Of a DNA stretch of 64,000 nt, positions 43,698 through 53,640 are shown in pieces. Position 1 is the stretch's first letter. Each line of letters begins with the position of its first letter. The translations under genes and the position numbers were made by a program. The notes beneath the pieces were generated by a model. That model did no database searches. It saw only the letters and a program-made list of their open reading frames with translations, and was not told the origin of the DNA. The stretch lies in the NCBI GenBank assembly GCA_965153455.1, contig OZ234500.1, forward strand, positions 3,038,001 to 3,102,000, written 5' to 3'. The DNA comes from Sphagnum compactum (taxonomy: Eukaryota > Bryophyta > Sphagnopsida > Sphagnales).

Positions 43698-46370
43698 TCA
43701 TTTAGTACATACATTTGTGTGATTGAGCATTGTTTCATGCCAATCTTTGAACCATTTGATACTATTTCCCAATCCATCTTCTACGCGGTGTAACACCAAT
43801 CTTGGGTGTAAAATTGCATTTGCTTTTGTGAGGCATATGTTACAGATATTATATGCCAATACTCTCATGTGTGAGGTGGCATGTTCACAAAGTGTCACAT
43901 CGCCTTCTTTACATTCATTTGTGATCTCTTGCATTGTAATGACCAATTGTGCAAGAGCCCTTTCCATTGGGGTCGATGAATTTATTGTGTCACTAGACCC
44001 TACAATGGCACCCATAGGGCGATCACTTTGTTCCATGCTCTTGAGCCCATCACATTCCATGATCCCATCATCACCTTCAAGATGTTCATCTTCGTCGTCG
44101 TCATTAGACTCCATATCATTTGGAATATGTCATAAGTCTGCAAACATGTGACCCAACCCTCCATGATGTGATCCATACCATGTTCCACAGTAATGAATGA
44201 TATCCTCTTGAGAAATGTCTGTGCATGTTAGAATGACCACAATTGGTGTTTACACATGTTCCCTTGCAATGCCCATTCACATGTGCAACAAAATATTTCG
44301 ATGAATGGGAATTTCACCGCGTAAATGACATTGGGAAGGTGTTGGCTCCGTACACCCCAAGCTCCATCACTCTCAAAGGTTGGTTGGTACACATGGGTGA
44401 GTGGAATAAGGGCTGCCTTTTCCACACTTCGTGTAATAATGGCCTCCATAACTTTGTTTTTATGAAACCTTTTTTTTTCATTGCCAATGTGTGCATGTAG
44501 TGACGTGCAATGGTTATTGTTATTCGCCACACCAACCAATCAATCATACACCCTTTAAGGCTTTTTGTGTCAAGAGCAAACCAATGTTTCAACGCACCAT
44601 AACATGATTCAATGCTCGCTTGGGTGTTTTGGTTGGAATGGGGTACTCTTCAAACACTCACCATCCATAATTCTACAAACATTAACACAATGCACAAGGA
44701 TGAATAACATTATTACAAAAGAATTTTGAATACTAAACCATGATAAATATTATCACTTACCAAATTGATGATAATAAGTCCAGAAGTAATTTGTCCATGC
44801 ATCACCAGGCCTATGTTTGTGAAAGCTTTCTCTCACAACAACCCTCCCACGCTCTTTGAAGTCATCAATTGTTTCTCCATGATTGATGGACATATACATC
44901 ACATCATGAAGGTCTTGGAGGATTCTGCCCCACACCTCCACATCTTTGATTTTTTCAACACCACGTAAGCGCCATGCTTTGAGAACATGCCAACAACAAA
45001 GGTAGATGGGAACCTTGTCCATACCCCATACGACCCTAATAAAAACACATATGCAATAAAATCACCATGAGTGGATGGGGTCAATACAACATAAAATGCA
45101 TTTGAAGTAATGAATTTTTTTTATGAAAGATACTAAAAAACATCTAAAGAAATAAACACAAAATAGGTATTAGGTATAGAACTAACTGTAATGCCTTCAA
45201 TTCTTGGGGTGCATCATCAACAAGAAAACATGATGGTTTCCAATGTGGCATGTGTGACAACATCTTATTTTTTAATGGTTTCAACCATTCGATCAATCTT
45301 CAATTATTTGTTTACTTATAATGATCCAAGTTAAAGGGACACCTGTGCGATGATCATTAAACCCCATCGAGGTGAATAGATGGAATTTCATGTCATTTGT
45401 GCCAAATGTGGCATCCATAGAAATGGCACCATTGTGACCATATGAGAACATGGGCTCACATTGAGTTGGTGATTGAACACCTATGATGACTGGGACTTGA
45501 GTCCTGTTGATTTCACCAACATTTTGGAAAAAGAACACATCCTCCGGATGTTGGAGAGCCCAAAACAGAATTGAAATTACAGGGTTGGTGTGTAAACCTT
45601 ATGTTTCTGATCCAGATATGCAATGTCTTGAAGCCGAATGAAATCATCTCATGTCATGCTTTGACTCACATTCACACATTCCCACCAAATTGTTTTATGC
45701 TTGTCATATATTTATTTGACCGTGTAACTTAAATTTAGTTGGGCCCATATGTGGTCCTTCAATGCTTGTGACATGAGTGGAGCATAACGAGACATACGAG
45801 AAATGGATTACAGGTCATGCTCACCATGTTCGAATGACCCATCAGTTCGTGTATGGGCCTTATGATAAATCATGATCTTAGCCACATCAGGCCGTGTGTA
45901 TAGACGTTTGATTGAGAATGACGTTAGGCAACCTCGTTTAATAAATTAAGTGTGGGTTGAATTTTCCCGATAGTCCTTTGGTCCATATTCGCACTGATAC
46001 CTAGACCAAAAAACTTCAAAACGTAAATGATTACATTTTTGGTATATGAATTTGAACAATTAAAAAGGTTAATGCCGTAAATGTTTACCATGTATGACGA
46101 GGTGGTTTTTGATAGTTGGTTGCTTGACATCCATTTGGTTTGGAAATTTTGTTATAAACATTCCATTCCGTAGGGGTGTTCGTATCCCCTTGTTCACTTT
46201 CCAAGAATTCTAAGATGCGAGCATATGGAACATAAGCAGATTGAATGGTCACTTTATTTTGCACACCAAGTCCTTGTTTGAAAAAGGGGACTTGGTGGGG
46301 TTTTGGACACAAATGGAATGCGACTTTGGAACCCTTCCCATGATTGAAGGGAGGACAAATTCCTGCACTA
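43698..46370 (-). pseudogene. MULE transposase with SWIM zinc finger, degenerate
   Basis: Reading on the minus strand: an N-terminal exon after an AG acceptor (46370-46085, GICPPFNHGKGSK...); a region with stops (about 45990-45540); the MULE catalytic block (45500-45290) with ISMDATFGTND, FHLFTSMGF and HRTGVPLTWII; then a DDAPQEL-like segment; then 45022-44753 with IYLCCWHVLKAW and the W/Y-rich TNYFWTYYHQF; then 44592-44228 with TQASIESCYGALKHW and a SWIM finger, C-T-C-E-W-A-L-Q-G-N-M-C-K-H (about 44275-44235). A C-terminal acidic part (MESNDDDEDEHLEGD) runs 44114-43698. MULE transposases cut at terminal repeats and make 9-bp duplications, as seen here. Several stops and shifts, some perhaps introns, prevent one open frame. 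The first catalytic Asp (in MDATFG) is present. Confidence 0.85.
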
Positions 46371-47930
46371 AGAAAAGTTATAATTCTATAAACATTCATC
46401 ATTGAACAAAACTCAAAATGCAATACCTCCATGGCTCCCTTAAAATCGATGTTGTGACTTGGAATTCCCATTACAATACCCACATCATGATATAAAATAC
46501 CTATTGTTCCAATGTACATCACGCACAATACTTGCATTATGAGCCCATATACTAAAACAAACTTTGGCAATACCCACATTGAGCTATTGAACCTTCCATC
46601 ATTGAAAATGTTCACATATGCAGTACCCGAATTGTACCTTAAACCCACAATGTCTAAATACCCCATGTAGCAATACCCACATAATGATCATAAATGCACA
46701 CTGTTTGAGAGGTGCAAAATGCAATACCTGCCTTAGGCCATAAAACCCACATTGGTTGTGGGGAGTAAATGTATTATTCGCATATGGGTATGAAAATATC
46801 AAACTACAAAGAGACATTGAATATGAAATATCTAAGTAAAGGTATAAAACCTTTATTTATGGTTTTATACTTAATGAAACCTTACGCCCATTTTATATCC
46901 AATAGCTAAGAAATGAAAAGAGGTTGAATTGTGAAAATATAAACGCAAAACAAAAGAAGTAACAAGAGACAAATGCATACCTTTAGGATTACAAAATGAC
47001 AAGGTTTTATCATAGTTTATAATCCCAATTGAAAACATACCCAAAAGATCATAACTCGTACAAAAGTGGGTTAAAAAATATTGAACTTTAACAACTATGG
47101 AACATATGGAAACAAAGGAGATTCATAATCATGGTATAGATCTAAACAATTGATAAGATCAAAAACCAATATAATGAGCAAAGTTTAGAGAATGAACCTT
47201 AAGCCTTCGAATATATGAACCAAATTTTTATATACTAAATCATATGGCATAACCCTAAAAATACAAATGATATTTTGCCATAAGCCCTATTACAATTCTA
47301 ACTATACAAACCCTAACAAAAAAACGTCCTAGTGATATATGCCCTAAATCCAAAAAACTATACAAATTATACAAATTATATAATGTAAGACAAACACATT
47401 TAAAAGAACATAGGAAAAAAATTAAAAACCAAATTTTAAAGCTTTTAAACTATAAATATATATTAACTGAAAGAAAATACCTTAATCTTCATAATTAATC
47501 AAATAAATTTCGTACAAAACCAAAAGAGAAGATATGTCTTTTACCTTTGTGTGATTTCTCCAACATAATTTTTTCCACTTTCTTTTAAGAAAATATTAAA
47601 TGAAATTATATTACTTCACATATGTGTAAACCCTAACAATTTCCCCCCAAATTTAGCCTACTTTAGGTTAATTACTATACATTTGTGAAAAACTTATTAA
47701 TTAATCTATGTGTCCCAACCCTAAACTTAAACCATAATCCAATAATACATACTTATAATAGTTACATGAAAAGATGTATTGTAATGTCCATTCCATAATA
47801 AATTAGGTAAACAAAATTTAATAAAATATGCAAAATTTAATTAAACCAAAATGGTTGCAATTATGGCATTGTTTCCACTATAAATATTTGTAATACCTAC
47901 ATATGGGACCTATGTTCATCATCCATGAAC
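46371..47930. other. AT-rich upstream part of the MULE transposase gene
   Basis: No convincing exon upstream of 46370. It carries many CAATACC(C/T) motifs (46436-46750) and a segment (47600-47655) that matches 42480-42530 in the same orientation (TTCACATGTGT..AAACCCTAA..ATTT-CCCCC). Confidence 0.5.
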
Positions 47931-47939
47931 TAGGGCAAA

Positions 47940-48640
47940 CCTTAATAAATTGATAGGTATGATTAGGAGGGGTGGGGTTGGAAAAAGTGAGTAGGTAGTT
48001 AATTAGGTATTTGGCTATATAAAAAGCGTAGATAGGTAAATAAGCATAATGGATATGTGGGAAGGTAGGTGCATAGGTAGGTAAGTAGGTAGTTGGGTTA
48101 GTAGGCAAATTAATAAGTAGATAGGAAGTTCAAGGAGCAAGGTAAATAGGTTATTAGGGTAGGTAGGCATGTAGGTAAACAAATTAGTAGGTAAGAAGAA
48201 AGTTACATTAGCAAGGTAGTTAGGTAGATAAACAAGTTAGTACATAAGAAACAAGTTACCTTATCAAGGTGATTAGGTTTGTAAAATACTTATGTCAATA
48301 GGGTGGTTATGTATGTAGGGTAGCTAGGTCAGTAGGTAGGTAGTTAGTACAGTGATTAAGTTAGTAGGGTATGTAATTAACAAGGTAGTTAGGTTAGTAT
48401 AATATGTAGTTAGTATAGTAGCTAGGTCAGTAGGTAGGTAGTTAGTACAATGATTAAGTTAGTAGGGTATGTAATTAACAGGGTAGTTAGGTTAGTATAG
48501 TATGTAATTAGTATAATAGCTAGGTCAATAGGATAACTAGTAATTAGGGTAGCTATGTTAGTAAGGGATAATAAATAAGGTACCAAGGTTGGTGCAGTAC
48601 TTATGAGGGTAGGAAGGTGAGTAGGGTAACTATGTGTGAG
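47940..48640. repeat. GTAGGT/GTTAGG-rich tandem region near the right end of MULE element 2
   Basis: Irregular GGTAGGTAGTTAG repeats are present. An internal unit of about 105-110 bases (AGCTAGGTCAGTAGGTAGG to GTAATTAAC) is repeated near 48320 and 48420. On the transposase strand it reads CCTACC, mirroring the left leader. Confidence 0.8.
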
Positions 48641-48777
48641 GTCAGGTCTAGGGGAAAAACGGCCAAGAACCAAAAATAAATAAAATACAGTGGTCAATAG
48701 CAAAAAGAAATGGACTATGATGAACCCCATTTGGCACCGAATGAAAAAATGCAGCCCATCCAGTGGACAGAACGGCC

Positions 48778-48813
48778 AACTGGTGCATTGGTGGCTGCTG
48801 GTTCACTCTGGCC
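48778..48813 (-). repeat. Right terminal inverted repeat of MULE element 2
   Basis: Read inward it starts GGCCAGAGTGAACCAGCAGC. It is followed on the outside by TTCCTCAAG (48814-48822). Confidence 0.9.
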
Positions 48814-48822
48814 TTCCTCAAG
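48814..48822. repeat. Right 9-bp target site duplication of MULE element 2
   Basis: TTCCTCAAG is identical to 39224-39232 and abuts the terminal repeat. Confidence 0.9.
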
Positions 48823-50558
48823 TACTATGGAACGGGCCTTACCACCTAGGCGCAACTGGGCTCGCCAGCATCCCGTTAGGTCGTAACTGGTTCTACCAGA
48901 ACCTGCTCAGGAGCGTACCGGGTTTTCCGCACTGTTGTGACAAGGGACATTCTCTTGTCCACTGCACCAAAAGTGGAACCGGCCGAAGCTGCCTGTCCCA
49001 CCCAAGAAAAGGCGTGAAAAAGTTCCTGAATATGACACCCAGGAACCGGTTACCTGCTTTGCAGGAACCGAGCAAGAAAGCTTCGCAACTGGTCCGCCTA
49101 GAGATATGGCGGACCACCCTCCAAAAGCAGCAAATCAAGAGCTGAGTTGGCGCTCTTCTATTGGTGAAATCTTCACGTTATCGAGAAAAAACACCCCCCT
49201 CTCCCCCCCCCCGGAAAAAAGAGAAAATAGGAAAAGGCTATCCAGGACCCTAGAAAGTGAAGGGTAGGGGGGCTACATAAGTAGTAATGGCAGTATATGC
49301 TTTGCTAAAGATTCTCTTTATGCGGCTCACAAGTGGCTCTCAGCTTTAATTGTGATACGGAGACAGGTGGGAAAGAATCGTTGTAATTGGCTGTTGGCCG
49401 TAAAATTGGCGGCCGTTCCCACCAACCCATTTAATGAACTCACGGTTGTCAGAACCAATAAGGACACTATCCTTTGATATAAGCTCCGAAAATGATAGAA
49501 AAACTTGGCAACAGCGTCCCTCCGTTGTTGGAACAGTTTTTCACATGTTCACAATAAAGGTGTAAAGTACACCAGGGTGACGCCATGCTACATTCTTTAT
49601 TTTTAAATTATATTTATATAACAACTAATATTAGTTAACAGAGGCTGAGAATAGTAACATTAATGCAATAAAACCCAAATTTGCACAAGAAAACAAAATA
49701 AAACGAGATAGGAAAATATTTGGAATGTACTTAAAAATTTAATGCGAAAGGATCCTTGGAATAAAGGAAAGTATTACATCATTTCTCACCACAAGATCCA
49801 AGCAACTTCCACTGTTTGGGCCTTAAGTGAATGTATTGTCCTTGCCTAAGAGGGTTGTTGTTGGGAGGGCGCTTCCATAGAGTGCGTCCCTAACAATAGG
49901 CCCACGTAGACTAGTAAATAAATGACAATTGTCCTTTTATTGGATGATATTCATCAATTTCAAAATAAATATTATACACAATTTGTACCATAATATGGAA
50001 GTATCATATTGATGGATCCAATTTATGAATGGATGATTGACATCCATCCATTTGGATGTCATTGAAATGTTCATCAAAATCATGCATCCATGGATGAGTT
50101 CATCCATTTATCATGGATGAATTACATCCAACCAAAGGCGTTTGTTTTTAAATGAATTCATGAACATGCAATTAACATTAAAAATTAGAAGAAATAAACC
50201 AAAGAGGAAATAAAAGGAATCATTGTTTTGTTTTTCCAACAATTAAGATCGAAGCTAATCGATGTTTATAATCTTTGAACTATTGGCAACAACTTATAAA
50301 ATATTGTTTGCACAAAAGTCAATACAAGAAATGGGCAATAGGCAATATATAAACATAAGGTTTATTCATGGACAAGGCGACAAAAACCAATCCAAAACAA
50401 AAATTCATGACCACTTGGATTACATTGGAAAATTCCAAATCAAGAATCATGAATTATATTTTCAATTATGCAGTTAGGTAGCAAAAAAAGGTTTAAAATG
50501 CTTTCTACATTGTTCCGACTAAATGATGGTTAGTGTGTCTAGTTGTCTCCTACCAATT
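48823..50558. other. GC-richer non-coding segment, then AT-rich DNA
   Basis: 48823-49140 is clearly GC-richer than its surroundings and repeats phrases such as AACTGG, AACCGG and CAGGAACC(G/T). A + strand frame of about 150 codons stays open across it (48690-49145) but spans the MULE end, so it is probably chance. 49480-49560 has TATAAGCTCC and AATAAAGG, as an LTR might. Nothing is proven. Confidence 0.4.
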
Positions 50559-52504
50559 TCAGACACATATTATAAATGTAATACATGTGCTTCTACGAAA
50601 GGAAGTAGCTATGTCTAGAACTTGTTGCATTGGAAACAAAATTTGGACGAATACAACTTGGGAAGACACCAATTGTGACAAAATAGGTGCATGGTAGGTT
50701 GCTGACAGTTGATTCATGAACCAATAGTTCGTAAATGTAAATATGTCCTTGAGGTGTGAAACTAATGTTGACAACCTTGGCATCCAAGGTGGTAACATCT
50801 TTCATCCTAGCCATGTTCCTTGGCAAACATTGCCTCATACAAATTTTAGGTCCATTCTTCATGCTAGGGGCAATTCTTAGAATAATGCACAGATCATTGA
50901 ACGCAATGGTTGGTGTAACAAAAGGTGCACCATGAATAAGAATGAAAACTTGTTTGACCCAATGCATCAACCTCACACTGAATGATATTTGTGCCTAGAT
51001 TAAAAAGGCCAAACATTGGGAAAAGGGGGTTTGTTATGCCTCAAGTTGTGTATAACTCCACTTGCATAATGAGCCATATTACCCAAAAAAAACCAAAAAA
51101 ACTTTTTAAGGCCTTAAGGATGGTGACAATTTTTAAACTAATAAATAAGCAAGGGGCCACAATTGGTCCTCTTCGTTTTATGAATGTTGAACAACAAGAA
51201 GAACCATTTGTATATGCAACATCACAACAAGTTACTGTTGTTGTATTGGTTGTTTGTTGAAGATGCCATTGATCTAATGGAACATAAGTCTCCACCATTG
51301 GAATCTTGAATCATGTTACCACACCAATTGCAATTGTGGGAATATGGTGGGACTTTAAAGGTGGTTGAAATTTCCCCATTTGAGTTGTTTTGAGTGGTGT
51401 TTCCAACACTTAGATGTGCGACAAAAAATGGAACACATAATAGATCCAAACTCTTATGCATAGTAGCAAGCAAGCAATTTTTCATGGGTATGTTGATTGT
51501 GAAAATGCCCATGTCAAGTCTATTTGAATTTGCATCCAACTTTCTTTTCACAAACATTGAATGTGTGTCACCTTCCAAACCAATTCCTATAGAATGCAAA
51601 GGAGAAACTAAAACAACATTGCAAACTGCCTTTGCATATTTATCTAGGTTTGGTGAACAAGAAGCTACACACAAAAATAAATTTATTTCAGTTGGTCATG
51701 TACCTACTGTACTCCCAGATTAAAACAAATGACAAAATTGTTATTACAATATTGACCTCGCCAGGTTGTCCATAGTGGCTATGTACGAATATGTTTTCAC
51801 CTTGCAACCATTACCAATTGAAACCCACATGGAGGAATGAACACTTTCTGCAAAATTAGTTATTGGCACCAAAGCCTCCTCCTCAAGGTCAAGTTCATTC
51901 ACAGGGTAATAAACAAATGTGTGGAATTTTTAGCCCACCAACATGCATATATCGGTCGATGTAGATATGCACCACATCTACATTCACAAAATGTTGGGCT
52001 ATTGCAAAAAATGCATGTCTATGTTTTATATGGAACTGTAAAATCAGGAAAAAATGGTTTGGTTATGTGTTCTTTCCAATATCGTCTATTTTGAACCTTG
52101 TACTTGATTTTGTATGCACAAGTTTCATTAGCACAAAGAAGATTTTGGGCACAAAGCACCTTATGAAATTTCACACCAAAAGGGAGGTTGTTCATACTAA
52201 TGTTATTGATTTTACACCATGAATGACCATCAAATCTCAAATCCATGCCATCCATACAACGAGGAGAAATACCACCTTCTTGCACTGCAAGAAACTCAAA
52301 GACAATCTTGCCATTATATTCTTTTGGGAGGACTTGGACCTCTTTAATCTCAAATTGCTCAAGGTCCAATTTTGCAAGTTTTATTATGGAGCTAGATTCC
52401 AACAAAACAAACAAAAAAGGGAGTAAGGAAATCGACCCCATAAGGAGGGTGTGTGTCAAGATGATTGAAGGTGCTTTTGTAACGACCATGATAGGAACGA
52501 TCAA
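50559..52504 (-). pseudogene. Unidentified transposon-like gene relic with a Cys-rich motif
   Basis: On the minus strand 52504-52019 encodes a coherent segment (GISPRCMDGMDLRFDGHSWC, then PFGVKFHKVLCAQNLLCANETC). After a stop and frame change, 52018-51955 gives C-x2-C-N-S-P-x2-C-E-C-R-C, a metal-binding-like cluster. Further minus-strand frames at 51674-51222 and 50976-50593 may be downstream parts. I vaguely associate such RFDGHxW and CxxC proteins with repetitive genes of non-seed plants, but cannot name a family. Stops show it is decayed. Confidence 0.4.
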
Positions 52505-53130
52505 TATTCAATGATTGTCCACGACCTCTACAATTTGCATTGTGTTTACAAGATGCTGGGAACTTGAGTTTGCAACTCGTTTTGAAAAAAAATCCAATGG
52601 CAAGGCCATAGGAATATAAATTGATTGACTAGTTATCACAAAACAAAAACCTTGTCATGGCTTCAACAAGAAAATGGACAAACCATTGAGGAGACTTGGG
52701 CAATGAATTGTAATGAGACTTCTTTTAGAAAAAAATTCTTCTACAAAAATTGTGTCCACCTTCAAATTGAAATCAATTGCCAAAGTTATTTATTAAATAG
52801 TACAAAGAGGACCAAGAAAGGGATACCTGCAATATTTATTGGAATTAGCATATTGTACATAAAGGAAAAGAGGTAATGAAGTTTCCATTGTGTAGGGAAG
52901 ATCACAAGAACAAAGCCCCACAATTTGTACATGTAAAAAAACAGAACTCAATGATGATGAAATGTATTGAAAAACAACCCAAATACAATAACAATCACTA
53001 GAGAATTGTTGTTGATTCCTCAATGGTTATGCCACACTCACACAACAAACCCAATGCATCAACCAAGTAAAATGCATATTCTCATTAATCAAAAACACGT
53101 AATAGAAAACAACACATGCAATGTTTTTCT

Positions 53131-53640
53131 AACATATGCCCATTGGAAACCTACTGTAATAAATATTCATAAATGTGTGATTACAAAATATCCTCATTGA
53201 ATGTATAATTTTGAAGCAAATATAAGACATGGGTTAGTGGCAATGTGACACAACATCGAAATTATCACAACTAAAGGGTATGCAATTAAGTGATTATGCA
53301 ATTATATCCCATGATTATTTGGGAACTAGCACAAGAGTTAACCTTATTAAATGTGCCACCAACATTCAATAACATGTAAAGAAAACATATGCATGTTGGA
53401 AACCTATTTTAAGAAATATTCATAAATGTGTAATGAAAGAAGATCTTCATTGATGTATAATCTCAAAGTTAGTACAAGACATGGGTTAGTGGCCATATGT
53501 CACAACATCTAGATTGTCACAATTGGAGGATATGCAATTAAGTGATTATGCAATTAGATCCCATGATTATTTGGGAACTAGCACAATTGTTAACCTTATT
53601 AAATGTGCCAACAACACTTAATAACATGTAAGAAAACAAT
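53131..53640. repeat. About 252-bp tandem duplication
   Basis: ACATGGGTTAGTGGC at 53227 and 53479 anchors two units. They share CATATGC..TGGAAACCTA, ATTCATAAATGTGTAAT, ATGCAATTAAGTGATTATGC and TTGGGAACTAGCACAA, about 85 percent similar by eye. Confidence 0.9.

Larger units (their letters stand above)
39233..48813. mobile_element. MULE element 2: 9.6-kb Mutator-like transposon with two convergent genes
   Basis: It is bounded by terminal inverted repeats (39233-39268 and 48778-48813) matching at 32 of 36 positions and by the 9-bp duplication TTCCTCAAG. Reading inward from the left: CCTACC-rich leader, hairpin array, accessory zinc-finger gene (+ strand). Reading inward from the right: GGTAGG tracts (CCTACC on the coding strand), AT-rich leader, MULE/SWIM transposase (- strand). 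The genes converge near 42-43.7 kb, as mudrB and mudrA do in maize MuDR. Both genes carry stops and shifts, so this copy is probably inactive. Element limits are as well supported as sequence alone allows. Confidence 0.88.

Noticed and set aside
48690-49145. A 151-codon + strand frame
   Set aside because: It runs across the MULE right terminal repeat and target duplication into flanking DNA, so it cannot be an inherited gene of either.
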